Source: a bacterium (GTDB lineage Bacteria > Bdellovibrionota_G > JALEGL01). From it: a DNA stretch of 64,000 nucleotides. Below, piece by piece: positions 37,911 through 46,079 of the stretch. Within the stretch, counting starts at the first letter, position 1, and each line of letters begins with the position of its first letter. The position numbers and the translations under genes were made by a program. The notes beneath the pieces were generated by a model. That model searched no databases. It saw only the letters and a program-made list of their open reading frames with translations, and was not told the origin of the DNA. The stretch is taken from assembly GCA_022763185.1 (NCBI GenBank), contig JALEGL010000005.1, positions 124,001 through 188,000 on the forward strand, written 5' to 3'.

Positions 37911-39116
37911 TTATTTAATGCTTAACAAATGCCCCATTTTTTCTTGCTTGGTTTTTAAATAGTTTTCATTCACTTTATTAGAGGGTGTTTCTAGTGCAAC
38001 TCTATCAACAACTTCTAAACCATAGCCTTCTAAGCCAACAATTTTTCTTGGGTTGTTGGTCAAGAGCTTCATTTTTTCTACGCCAAGCGTACTTAAAATT
38101 TGTGCGCCAACACCATACTCTCTTAAGTCTGACTTAAAACCAAGTTTTTCGTTGGCTGCAATGGTATCATGCCCTTGGTCTTGCAAGGCATAGGCCTTTA
38201 TTTTATTGACCAAACCAATGCCACGTCCCTCTTGACGCAAATACAACAGAACGCCTTGCTCTGCTTGGCCAATCATTTCCAACGCTTTATGCAACTGACC
38301 TTGGCAATCACAACGAAGCGAACCCAAAACATCCCCAGTAAAACATTCTGAATGCACTCTAACCAAAGTAGGTTTTTCAGGATCTATTTTTCCTTTAACC
38401 AAAGCCACATGTTGATACTGATCAATTTTGCTTTCAAACAACCTTAACTCAAAGCCATCAGAAAAAGTGTTGGGCAATGGTGCTCTTGCCACTTCTTGCA
38501 CCAAAGATTCATATTTTAAACGATACGCCGTAATATCGGCTACACTAACAATTGGAATATCATGCTTGGCAGAAAATTTTTCCAAGTCTGGTCTGCGCGC
38601 CATGGTTCCATCTTCTTTCATAATCTCACAAATTACTGCTGCTGGCTCTAAACCTGTCATCCGAGCCAAATCAACTGAGCCTTCAGTTTGCCCGGTACGC
38701 ACCAAAACCCCACCTTTTCTGGCACGTAGGGGAAAGATATGCCCAGGTCTGGCTAAATCATCTGCTTTGGCATTGGGGTTAACCGCAGTTAAAATAGTAT
38801 GTGCACGATCATGTGCCGATATACCGGTTGTAACACCCTCTTTGGCTTCAATGGATACGGTAAAAGCTGTGGTAAAACGTGAAGTATTGTCTTGCACCAT
38901 CATGGGCAAATTCAAAGCGTCGCATTTTTCCTCAGTCATCGCCAAACAAATCAATCCTCGTCCATGCATGCTCATAAAATTAATGCTTTCAGCTGTCACC
39001 TTTTCAGCAACCACCACCAAGTCACCTTCGTTTTCTCTGTCCTCATCATCCACCAAGATGATCATCTTGCCCATTTTTAATCGCTCTAAGGCTTCTTGTA
39101 TTTCTTTGTATTTCAT
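37911..39116 (-). CDS. ribBA: Bifunctional DHBP synthase / GTP cyclohydrolase II
   Basis: A 401-residue fusion. The N-terminal domain (about 1-200) is 3,4-dihydroxy-2-butanone 4-phosphate synthase with VDDEDRENEGDLV and RARKGGVLVRTGQTEGSVDL. The C-terminal domain is GTP cyclohydrolase II with the zinc ligands HSECFTGDVLGSLRCDCQ, LRQEGRGIGL and TNNPRKI. Both activities feed ribH and ribD of the same operon. A palindrome occupies the 109-bp gap between it and ribE. Confidence 0.97.
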   Translation of the reverse strand: MKYKEIQEALERLKMGKMIILVDDEDRENEGDLVVVAEKVTAESINFMSMHGRGLICLAMTEEKCDALNLPMMVQDNTSRFTTAFTVSIEAKEGVTTGISAHDRAHTILTAVNPNAKADDLARPGHIFPLRARKGGVLVRTGQTEGSVDLARMTGLEPAAVICEIMKEDGTMARRPDLEKFSAKHDIPIVSVADITAYRLKYESLVQEVARAPLPNTFSDGFELRLFESKIDQYQHVALVKGKIDPEKPTLVRVHSECFTGDVLGSLRCDCQGQLHKALEMIGQAEQGVLLYLRQEGRGIGLVNKIKAYALQDQGHDTIAANEKLGFKSDLREYGVGAQILSTLGVEKMKLLTNNPRKIVGLEGYGLEVVDRVALETPSNKVNENYLKTKQEKMGHLLSIK

Positions 39117-39148
39117 TGTTTAATCCTCAATTTTTTATATTCCAAATA

Positions 39149-39217
39149 AAATTGACTTACATGAGCGGCTTTGAGCTCAGCTTTGCTGAGCGATGCTAAG
39201 CGACTGTAAATCAATTT
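39149..39217. repeat. Nested palindrome between ribE and ribBA
   Basis: Outer arms AAATTGACTTACA (39149-39161) and TGTAAATCAATTT (39205-39217) match at 12 of 13 positions and extend further with one gap. The core hairpin is GCTCAGC-TTT-GCTGAGC (39175-39191), followed by GATG. It lies within an operon, so it may modulate downstream ribBA expression or mRNA stability. Confidence 0.75.
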
Positions 39218-39225
39218 TTATTTTT

Positions 39226-39840
39226 TTAAATCTTTCCTTTCAGTTGCTCCAAGTACGGCTGTATGCTTTTCACAATATACTTACCTACCATATCAAACTC
39301 TATGTTAATTGGTGTGCCTTTGTTTAGGTCATTGAGATTGGTCATTTCTAAGGTTTTTGGAATCAGCATCACATCAAACTCACTTTGATTGACATGATTA
39401 ACTGTTAGGCTGACCCCATTAAGTGTGACAGAGCCTTTACTGACCAACATATTATCCTCTAATAATTCTTTGGGCACTGTAAAGCTGACTTGTTTATACT
39501 CCTGGTCAACTGCTTTTATATCTAGAATCTGACACTGCCCATCAACGTGACCACTGACCATATGCCCATCTAAGGTTGCATTGGCTGACATGGCCATTTC
39601 TAAATTAACGGCAATGTTTTTTTCTGAACAATATTTGAGATTGGTTTTGTGTATGCTCTCTTGAGAAACTTGAAATGCAATGTGGTCTTTTGAAAAATCG
39701 ACTAGCGTCAAACAACAGCCGTTAACCGCAATACTTTGACCCAACCACAACTTTTCTAGAGGCCAGGGATTGTCCAAAACCAATTGATCTTGCTTAAGTG
39801 CCTGAACAAAAACTTTTTTTTGTACAATTCCGGTAAACAT
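39226..39840 (-). CDS. ribE: Riboflavin synthase alpha chain
   Basis: A 204-residue lumazine-binding protein made of two homologous barrels. It has MFTGIVQ at the N-terminus, SIAVNGCCLTLVDF, ANATLDGHMVSGHVDGQCQI and KGSVTLNGVSLTVNHV. It catalyses the final dismutation giving riboflavin. It starts 56 bp after ribD. No FMN riboswitch is seen upstream of the cluster. Confidence 0.96.
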   Translation of the reverse strand: MFTGIVQKKVFVQALKQDQLVLDNPWPLEKLWLGQSIAVNGCCLTLVDFSKDHIAFQVSQESIHKTNLKYCSEKNIAVNLEMAMSANATLDGHMVSGHVDGQCQILDIKAVDQEYKQVSFTVPKELLEDNMLVSKGSVTLNGVSLTVNHVNQSEFDVMLIPKTLEMTNLNDLNKGTPINIEFDMVGKYIVKSIQPYLEQLKGKI

Positions 39841-39896
39841 GTCTTCAAAGAACCTCTTGGACCATACACACGGTTAGGCACCAAACAACTTATTTT

Positions 39897-41000
39897 TTAA
39901 GACACCCGTGCGTGTCCGTTGTACCACTGAATGTGGTCTTCTGATGTGTTTATAACAAAACATGGCCTTTGCTGTAAAGCCTTAATTTTTGGGCCCTTGA
40001 TCAAACCTTGCCCCTTTAAGACCTTGTTTTTACTCTGATAAACACAGTACTCTTGGATATCGCCTTGCGCATCCAAATACTCAATCAAACGGGCTCCACC
40101 TTCAACCAAAACTCTATGAACACCTTGTTTATATAAATCTTGCCAAAAATCATCCAGATTTAAGCCCGCTTGAGCATTCCGCTTTGTAGCATACAAATGA
40201 ACACCCATGCGCTTCAACTGGTTTTTTTTATCTGGCTGTGCCTGGGCCTCATCATAAATCACTGTAACCTTTTCTGGGTGTTTGAGTATTTGGCGGTCTA
40301 AACTTATTTTAAGCGCAGGATCAACAACGCCAATGGCCATACTGTAATCTCTATTTAAACCTCTGACATTAAGTTTTGGGTTGTCAATATTCACCGTATT
40401 CACGCCGACCATGATAAGCTTGCTTAAAGCCCGTAATTTCATAGTTCTTCTTTGACAGGACCAGCCAGAAATTTTTTCTTGTTTATTCAAGCTCCCCATA
40501 TAACCATTGCTCGACAATGCAAACTTTGCCGTCACATAAGGCTTGTGTTCTTCAATGGCGTAAAAGAAGGCCCTATTAAACCATAAGCATTGTTCTTCTA
40601 AAACCGGGCCAATAACCTTAACCCCATGCTGTTTTAAAAAAGCCAAGCCTTGACCGGCAACTTTAGGATTGGGATCCTGACAGCCATAAACCACGGTTTC
40701 AATTTTTTTTTCAACAATGCGTTGTGCGCAAGGCCCTGTTTTACCATGATGCGCGCAAGGCTCTAAATTAACATATAAAGTGGCGTGTGGATGTTTGTCT
40801 GAGGAAAAGTTCTTTAAAGCATTGGCTTCAGCATGCGCTTGGCCATGTCGTTCATGGTAGCCTTGATGAATCAATTTTCCTTGATCAACAATCACACACC
40901 CTACCATGGGATTGGGTTGCGTCTGTTTCATGGCTTTTTGTGCAAGCACCAAGCAGCGCTTCATCCAGTATTCATGGCTATGCTTGAGTTCTTGCCCCAT
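39897..41000 (-). CDS. ribD: Bifunctional pyrimidine deaminase / reductase RibD
   Basis: A 367-residue protein. The N-terminal deaminase has QPNPMVGCVIVD, the zinc-binding HAEANAL and EPCAHHGKTGPCA; the C-terminal reductase has ITVNVDNPKLNVR-type sequence (VNTVNIDNPKLNVRG) and VEGGARLIEYL. The ATG at 41000 overlaps the glyA stop (TGATG), linking riboflavin synthesis to one-carbon metabolism by translation coupling. Confidence 0.95.
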   Translation of the reverse strand: MGQELKHSHEYWMKRCLVLAQKAMKQTQPNPMVGCVIVDQGKLIHQGYHERHGQAHAEANALKNFSSDKHPHATLYVNLEPCAHHGKTGPCAQRIVEKKIETVVYGCQDPNPKVAGQGLAFLKQHGVKVIGPVLEEQCLWFNRAFFYAIEEHKPYVTAKFALSSNGYMGSLNKQEKISGWSCQRRTMKLRALSKLIMVGVNTVNIDNPKLNVRGLNRDYSMAIGVVDPALKISLDRQILKHPEKVTVIYDEAQAQPDKKNQLKRMGVHLYATKRNAQAGLNLDDFWQDLYKQGVHRVLVEGGARLIEYLDAQGDIQEYCVYQSKNKVLKGQGLIKGPKIKALQQRPCFVINTSEDHIQWYNGHARVS

Positions 41001-42244
41001 CAATCATACAAAGGAAACTGCTGACACAGTTGCTTAACCTCACCTTTCAACTGAGTGTAAATCGTTTCATCATCCATATGGTTCAATGCACGATCTATCA
41101 TACCCGCAATCTGCTGCATTTCTTTTTCTTGCATGCCACGGCTGCTTAAAGCCGGTGTTCCTATGCGAATTCCACTGGTGACAAACGGTGACTGTGCATC
41201 AAACGGCACCATATTTTTATTCACCGCTATACCAACAGACTCTAGAACTTCCTCAGCTTGTTTACCGGTTAAATTACGTTGCGTTAAATCCACTAAAACC
41301 AAATGGTTGTCCGTTCCACCACTGACCAAGTGATAGCCTTTAGCCAACAGGGCATCTGCCAATGCCTTGGCATTCTTTATCACCTGTTGGGTATAAGTTT
41401 TAAACTCTGGCTTTAAAGCTTGCCCAAAAGCAATTGCTTTTGCCAATATGGTATGCATCATGGGTCCACCCTGCATCCCCGGGAAAACAGCGCTGTTGAC
41501 TTTTTTGGCTAAAGCTTCATCTTGGGTTAAAATCAACCCACCTCTGGGACCTCTTAAACTTTTTTGTGTCGTTGACGTTACAAAATGACAATGTGGCACA
41601 GGACTGGGATGTTCCCCACTGGCCACCAAGCCAGAAATATGAGCCATATCGCACAACAAGTAAGCATCTACTTTTTTAGCAATTTGTGCAAAACGTTCAA
41701 AGTCAATGATTCTAGAATAAGCACTGGCACCACACACGATCATCTTGGGTTGATGCTTTATAGCCAAAGCTTCCACCTCATCGTAGTCAATCAACTGTTC
41801 CTCTTGACTGACTCCATAGGGAATAACCTGATAAATTTTTCCAGAGAAATTCACTGGGCTACCATGGGTTAAATGACCCCCATGCGCCAAGTTCATGGCC
41901 AAGATTGTATCTCCTGGTTTGAGCACAGAAAAATACACCGCCATATTGGCTTGCGCTCCAGAATGGGGCTGAACATTGGCGTATTTGCTCCCAAACAATT
42001 GTTGAGCTCTATCAATGGCTAAAGTCTCTGCCTGGTCAACCACTTCACAACCGCTGTAATAGCGCTTTCCAGGATAGCCCTCAGCATATTTATTGGTCAG
42101 AGTTGACCCCATGGCTTGCATCACAGCTTTACTGGTGAAGTTTTCTGAGGCAATCATTTCAAGGTGATCTTCTTGCCTTTGGGTTTCTGCTTGCATCAAC
42201 TCCCAAGCAACCGGGTCACTGGTTTTAATATCTTCATTCAACAT
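41000..42244 (-). CDS. glyA: Serine hydroxymethyltransferase
   Basis: PLP enzyme of 414 residues converting serine and tetrahydrofolate to glycine and methylene-tetrahydrofolate. Motifs include [34 protein letters not shown], the PLP-lysine segment [18 protein letters not shown] and [12 protein letters not shown]. It is first in the glyA-rib-nusB gene row. Its upstream region is an unusual palindrome-rich gap. Confidence 0.98.
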   Translation of the reverse strand: MLNEDIKTSDPVAWELMQAETQRQEDHLEMIASENFTSKAVMQAMGSTLTNKYAEGYPGKRYYSGCEVVDQAETLAIDRAQQLFGSKYANVQPHSGAQANMAVYFSVLKPGDTILAMNLAHGGHLTHGSPVNFSGKIYQVIPYGVSQEEQLIDYDEVEALAIKHQPKMIVCGASAYSRIIDFERFAQIAKKVDAYLLCDMAHISGLVASGEHPSPVPHCHFVTSTTQKSLRGPRGGLILTQDEALAKKVNSAVFPGMQGGPMMHTILAKAIAFGQALKPEFKTYTQQVIKNAKALADALLAKGYHLVSGGTDNHLVLVDLTQRNLTGKQAEEVLESVGIAVNKNMVPFDAQSPFVTSGIRIGTPALSSRGMQEKEMQQIAGMIDRALNHMDDETIYTQLKGEVKQLCQQFPLYD

Positions 42245-42258
42245 TTATTTCCTTTCTT

Positions 42259-42308
42259 AAGGGGAAATATTGGCCCCTTCTTTGATCAAGACGTCGGTCT
42301 TGATCAAA
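42259..42308. repeat. Hairpin module 1 upstream of glyA
   Basis: Two adjacent inverted repeats: AAGGGG/CCCCTT at 42259-42279 and a 12-bp perfect arm pair TTTGATCAAGAC/GTCTTGATCAAA at 42281-42308. The same two-hairpin order recurs at 42481-42529. Confidence 0.8.
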
Positions 42309-42312
42309 TTTA

Positions 42313-42365
42313 AAGCTATACTTGTGAAGAGCAAGGCTTTGCCTTGCGATGACCTAGTATAACTT
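42313..42365. repeat. Nested palindrome between rpiB and glyA
   Basis: Outer arms AAGCTATACT (42313-42322) and AGTATAACTT (42356-42365) match at 9 of 10 positions. The core is GCAAGGC-TTT-GCCTTGC (42331-42347), followed by GATG as in the element at 39149. A further hairpin, GCCGC-TTTTA-GCGGC, follows at 42368-42382. Confidence 0.72.
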
Positions 42366-42387
42366 ATGCCGCTTTTAGCGGCCAGCA

Positions 42388-42469
42388 CACCCAGGTCGAA
42401 TTCGGCACAAGGCCTCTCCTCCACCTTTCTCTTAACACCCACTTAAACTGTGAATCTTCTCCACGCGTC
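42388..42469 (-). pseudogene. Duplicate of the rpiB 3' end
   Basis: 82 bp identical to 42537-42618. On the minus strand it encodes the last 11 rpiB residues, VEKIHSLSGC and stop preceded by Arg-Arg context partly deleted (GAAGGCAG joins directly to GACGCG), plus 46 bp after the stop. It has no start codon. Confidence 0.9.
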
Positions 42470-42480
42470 CTGCCTTCTTC

Positions 42481-42529
42481 AAGGGGGGATCTTCCCCCCT
42501 TCTTTGATCAAGACGCGGTCTTGATCAAA
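42481..42529. repeat. Hairpin module 2 between the two rpiB ends
   Basis: AAGGGGGG/CCCCCCTT at 42481-42501 and TTTGATCAAGAC/GTCTTGATCAAA at 42503-42529, each perfect, repeat module 1 at 42259-42308. The segment between the duplicated rpiB ends (42470-42536) contains little else. Confidence 0.82.
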
Positions 42530-42536
42530 TTCATCC

Positions 42537-42618
42537 CACCCAGGTCGAATTCGGCACAAGGCCTCTCCTCCACCTTTCTCTTAACACCCACTTAAACTGT
42601 GAATCTTCTCCACGCGTC
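42537..42618. repeat. Second copy of the 82-bp direct repeat, across the rpiB stop
   Basis: It overlaps the last codons and stop of rpiB and 44 bp beyond, and is identical to 42388-42469. It contains a 26-nt GC-rich module (42545-42570) which has a diverged third copy at 44795-44820. Confidence 0.9.
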
Positions 42619-43054
42619 TTTGGTGTCTGCCGCCTTCAAAGTCGGTGTTTAAAAATATTTTGAGCAGGTTTTTTGCGGTTGCTTGATCGATCACTCTTGA
42701 TCCAAAACACACTACATTGGCGTCATTGTGTTGACGGCTCATCTGGGTTTCAAACTCAGACTGAACCAATGCTGCGCGAATACCTTTGTACTTGTTTGCC
42801 GCAATACTTATTCCAATGCCTGTGCCACAAAGCAATACACCAACATGTTGAGGGTTTTTGATCACTTCTTTACACACTTTTTGAGCATAATCAGGGTAAT
42901 CCACAGAACTTTCATCATGGGTCCCCATATCCACTAGCTGATCTGGTGCGTAGTGCAAGTCATGCTTAAGATAGTCAATAAGCCCTTTTTTTAATTCAAA
43001 GGCCGCATGATCACCGCCAATATAAATTTTTTTAGGCTGTATTTTCATAGACAT
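42581..43054 (-). CDS. rpiB: Ribose-5-phosphate isomerase B
   Basis: A 157-residue RpiB/LacAB family isomerase of the pentose phosphate pathway. KIYIGGDHAAFELKKGLIDYL, HVGVLLCGTGIGISIAANKYKGIRAAL (catalytic Cys in LLCGTG) and RQHNDANVVCFGSRVI are conserved. The ATG at 43054 overlaps the fabF stop (TGATG); another ATG lies at 43048. The 3' end is duplicated downstream with a hairpin segment between. Confidence 0.95.
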   Translation of the reverse strand: MSMKIQPKKIYIGGDHAAFELKKGLIDYLKHDLHYAPDQLVDMGTHDESSVDYPDYAQKVCKEVIKNPQHVGVLLCGTGIGISIAANKYKGIRAALVQSEFETQMSRQHNDANVVCFGSRVIDQATAKNLLKIFLNTDFEGGRHQRRVEKIHSLSGC

Positions 43055-44292
43055 CAAGAAAACTTTTTAAAAATCAAACAACCGTTGGTTCCACCAAAAC
43101 CAAAAGAATTACTCAACACGGCTTCAACTTTATGCTGTTGTGCTTCATTAGGAACATAATCCAAATCACACGCTGGATCTGGTGTTGTGTAATTGATGGT
43201 TGGAGGCACAAATTGATGATGAATACTTAACACACTGTACACAGCCTCTACACCACCTGCTGCACCCAACAAGTGACCTGTCATAGACTTGGTTGAGCTT
43301 ACTTTAAGTTGCTTGGCATGATCTTTAAATAAGGCCTTAATAGCCGCGGTTTCTCCAGCATCATTGAGTTGGGTTGAGGTTCCATGGGCATTGATATAAT
43401 CTAAATCATCCGTATTCATCTGTGCATCAGTCAATGCTGCTTGCATACAGCGAATTGCGCCTTCTCCATCAGGGGAAGGCGCGGTCATATGGTGTGCATC
43501 TGCACTCATGCCATAGCCCGCAAGTTCTGCATAAATCCTTGCACCTCTTTTTTGAGCGTGCTCTAAGCTTTCTAAAACAACAATACCTGCACCTTCACCC
43601 ATAACAAAACCATCTCTGTCTAAATCAAATGGACGACTGGCAAGTTCTGGTTCATCGTTACGTTTAGATAATGCGCGCATGGCACCAAAACCGCCAACTG
43701 CTAAAGGCGATATGGTTGATTCTGTACCACCAGCAATCATCACATCGGCGTCACCACGTTCTATTATTTTTGCAGCATCGCCAATATTATGGGTGCCCGT
43801 TGTACATGCTGTTACGGTACAAGCATTGGGGCCCTTTGCACCCAAAGCAATAGAAATCTGACCTGGAGCCAAGTTGGCAATAATTTTTGGAATAAAAAAT
43901 GGAGAAACTCTCCTAGGTCCTTTTTCCAAAATGGTTTTATGGGTTTCTTCAATGGTGCCGATACCCCCTAAACCTGCTCCAACCATAACACCCACACGCT
44001 CTGCATTAGCATCATTAATCTCTAGGCCAGAGTCTTGATGAGCCATCAAAGCTGCTGTTAATGAATACTGAATAAACAGATCCATTTGCTTGATGCTTTT
44101 TGGATCTATACTTTGCGTTGGATCATAACCTTTAACTTCAGCTGCAATTTGGGTGGTGTATTGCTCACAGTCAAAGCGAGTAATTTTTCCAACACCACTT
44201 TTACCCGATTGAATGGCTAACAGGTTCTCTTCAACATTTAAGCCCAGAGGGGTAATCGTACCCAGACCTGTTACAACGACTCTTTTTTTCAT
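43054..44292 (-). CDS. fabF: 3-oxoacyl-ACP synthase II
   Basis: Condensing enzyme of 412 residues for fatty acid elongation. It has [14 protein letters not shown] at the N-terminus, the nucleophile context [14 protein letters not shown], and both catalytic His motifs, [11 protein letters not shown] and [16 protein letters not shown]. The ATG at 44292 is preferred, with GGAGAG upstream; the longer frame to 44358 lacks family similarity. It follows acpP by 127 bp and is coupled to rpiB. Confidence 0.97.
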   Translation of the reverse strand: MKKRVVVTGLGTITPLGLNVEENLLAIQSGKSGVGKITRFDCEQYTTQIAAEVKGYDPTQSIDPKSIKQMDLFIQYSLTAALMAHQDSGLEINDANAERVGVMVGAGLGGIGTIEETHKTILEKGPRRVSPFFIPKIIANLAPGQISIALGAKGPNACTVTACTTGTHNIGDAAKIIERGDADVMIAGGTESTISPLAVGGFGAMRALSKRNDEPELASRPFDLDRDGFVMGEGAGIVVLESLEHAQKRGARIYAELAGYGMSADAHHMTAPSPDGEGAIRCMQAALTDAQMNTDDLDYINAHGTSTQLNDAGETAAIKALFKDHAKQLKVSSTKSMTGHLLGAAGGVEAVYSVLSIHHQFVPPTINYTTPDPACDLDYVPNEAQQHKVEAVLSNSFGFGGTNGCLIFKKFS

Positions 44293-44419
44293 ATTCTCTC
44301 TCCAAGCTGCATAAATCTTACACCGAAACCAAATAAAAAAATCATTGGAATACAACAATTGCGGTGCTGTTAAAGTATAACAACACCATCAACAATAGCT
44401 GAAAACAATTGAAAAAGAA

Positions 44420-44665
44420 TTAAGCTGCTTGGTTTTTTTCGATGTAATCAATAACATCGCCAACTTTTAAAATATTCTCTGCTTCCTCATCAGGAATTTC
44501 CATTTCAAAAGCTTCTTCCATAGCCATCACCAACTCTACAACATCCAATGAATCAGCACCCAAGTCATCAATGAAAGATTTTTCATTGGCAATATCATCT
44601 GCATCAACGTTAAGTTGCTCAACAATGATTTCATATACTTTGCTTTGGATTTCTTCTTTTGTCAT
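44420..44665 (-). CDS. acpP: Acyl carrier protein
   Basis: An acidic 81-residue carrier protein with the 4'-phosphopantetheine attachment Ser in [13 protein letters not shown]. It carries growing acyl chains between fabG and fabF products encoded beside it. AGGAGAATG just upstream of the ATG is a strong ribosome binding site. The 270-bp leader is unusually long and hairpin-rich. Confidence 0.98.
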   Translation of the reverse strand: MTKEEIQSKVYEIIVEQLNVDADDIANEKSFIDDLGADSLDVVELVMAMEEAFEMEIPDEEAENILKVGDVIDYIEKNQAA

Positions 44666-44688
44666 TTCATTCTCCTCTGTTTGTTATT

Positions 44689-44820
44689 GGGAAAAAATGC
44701 TTTTCCCTCTTATCGGGCCTTGCAAAAGATATTCTCACTCATTCCTCACAAGAACATCTAAAAACTTGGTTTCCGATAATTTACTCTTTTGCAGTCGGAG
44801 TCGGCACAAAACCTCTCCTC
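44689..44820. repeat. Hairpin-rich leader between fabG and acpP
   Basis: GGGAAAA/TTTTCCC forms a hairpin at 44689-44707. TTATCGG (44710-44716) is inverted at 44772-44778, and TGCAAAAG (44721-44728) is inverted at 44785-44792. The 26-nt stretch at 44795-44820 matches the module in the rpiB direct repeats (42396-42421, 42545-42570) at about 22 positions. Confidence 0.6.
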
Positions 44821-44890
44821 TAGCAACCTTTTATAGACCTAGTCTACATTTCTCAAAAATAAATTTTTTCTACACTCTCTTTATAATATA

Positions 44891-44906
44891 TTTGAAACGA
44901 TTCAAA
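44891..44906. promoter_or_regulatory. Operator-like palindrome upstream of acpP
   Basis: TTTGAA-ACGA-TTCAAA is a perfect 6-bp inversion between fabG and acpP. It resembles the general shape of fatty-acid regulator sites such as FabT boxes, but no regulator is encoded nearby. Close to it lies a TA-rich stretch (TATATTATAA on the minus strand) that could be a -10. Confidence 0.3.
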
Positions 44907-44935
44907 TTTTTTACCCATTAATCATGGAATCTTTT

Positions 44936-45679
44936 TTAGATATACAAACCCCCATTGATGGACAATGTGTGACCCGTAATATAGCCTGCTTCCCTAGAAG
45001 CCAAGTATTTTACTGCACCGGCTATTTCTTCAGGCTCAGCCCAACGATTTAAAGGAATATCTTTTAAAAATCTTTCTCTCTGCTCATCTGTTAAAGCCAT
45101 GGTCATCTCTGTTCTAACATAGCCCGGAGCCACTGCATTGACTGTAATGTTTCTTGAAGCAAGTTCTTTAGCCAAAGACTTCATCAAGCCCAACATACCC
45201 GCTTTAGAGGCTGCATACATGCTTTGACCTGGGTTACCCATTTCACCAACCACAGAGCTAACATAAATGATGCGTCCATTATTTTTTCTGCGCATCATTG
45301 ACTTAACCGCAAATTTGCTGCACAAAAATGCCCCGGTAAGATTGGTTTGCATGACTTTATCCCAATCTTCATACTTAGCACGTAATATCAACTGATCAAC
45401 AGAAACACCGGCATTGTTCACCAAAACATCAACACCACCAAACTCTTTGGTGATCTGTGCTATGGCTTGCTCAACTTGCGCTGCATCAGCAACATCAAAA
45501 CCAATGGCTTGAGCATTTCCACCTTGCTCAATAATACCATCAACCACTGCTTGCGCTTGATTTTTATTGCTCCGATAATTAACTAAAACTGTGTGCTGAC
45601 CATCAGCAAAAGCATTAGCAATAGCGCTGCCAATACCTTTGGACGCTCCAGTAACCAGTACAATTCTTGAATCTGTCAT
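44936..45679 (-). CDS. fabG: 3-oxoacyl-ACP reductase
   Basis: A 247-residue short-chain dehydrogenase. NADPH-binding VTGASKGIGSAIA, NNAGVSVDQLILR, the catalytic Ser (YVSSVVGEMGNPGQ) and Tyr-x3-Lys (MYAASKAGM), and the C-terminal GYITGHTLSINGGLYI are all FabG-like. It lies between rpmF and acpP, the usual plsX-fab neighbourhood, although fabH, fabD and plsX are not in the window. Confidence 0.94.
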   Translation of the reverse strand: MTDSRIVLVTGASKGIGSAIANAFADGQHTVLVNYRSNKNQAQAVVDGIIEQGGNAQAIGFDVADAAQVEQAIAQITKEFGGVDVLVNNAGVSVDQLILRAKYEDWDKVMQTNLTGAFLCSKFAVKSMMRRKNNGRIIYVSSVVGEMGNPGQSMYAASKAGMLGLMKSLAKELASRNITVNAVAPGYVRTEMTMALTDEQRERFLKDIPLNRWAEPEEIAGAVKYLASREAGYITGHTLSINGGLYI

Positions 45680-45714
45680 ATCTGCCAGATCTTAAACAAT
45701 CGCTTGCAATCAAC

Positions 45715-45900
45715 CTAGTCTAAAGCAATTTGTACAGCTTCTTTGCCTTTGTAAAAGCCACATTCAGCGCACACATGATGCAACTGAACAGGCTCATTGC
45801 ATTGTGGGCAATTGTGAATATTGCTAGGAACAGTTAGCGCATGATGAGAACGACGCATGTTGCGCTTGGATTTAGATGTTTTTTTCTTAGGTACCGCCAT
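45715..45900 (-). CDS. rpmF: 50S ribosomal protein L32
   Basis: A 61-residue L32 with the basic N-terminus [21 protein letters not shown] and a zinc ribbon CPQC...CAEC (two Cys pairs). It sits before fabG as in many Gram-negative rpmF-fab rows. TTTTAAAGAGGTAAAAAACC precedes the ATG with AGAGG as ribosome binding site. Confidence 0.97.
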   Translation of the reverse strand: MAVPKKKTSKSKRNMRRSHHALTVPSNIHNCPQCNEPVQLHHVCAECGFYKGKEAVQIALD

Positions 45901-45978
45901 GGTTTTTTACCTCTTTAAAATTTAAACGTTCAGGCTTGTCTTTAAAACTTTACCTTGTAACAAATGATTTAAAGCGCA

Positions 45979-46007
45979 TAAATACCCATAATTGTTTTAT
46001 TTTTCAA
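45979..46007 (-). promoter_or_regulatory. Promoter candidate for rpmF-fab
   Basis: On the minus strand TTGAAA (46002-46007) and TATTTA (45979-45984) are spaced by 17 bp, about 78 bp before the rpmF ATG. Confidence 0.5.
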
Positions 46008-46079
46008 GTTTATTTTTATGAATTTAAGGCTATAGACCATTATTCACAAAACGGCTATTTTACCTCTAAGACCTTGATT

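Noticed and set aside
39120-39225. FMN riboswitch in the rib operon
   Set aside because: The conserved RFN segments are absent; the gap is filled by a nested palindrome.
42396-42570. GAATTCGGCACAAGG resembles a common cDNA-cloning EcoRI adaptor
   Set aside because: It differs from the adaptor, continues into the rpiB repeat, and a diverged natural copy occurs at 44795, so vector contamination is unlikely. Raw reads would settle it.
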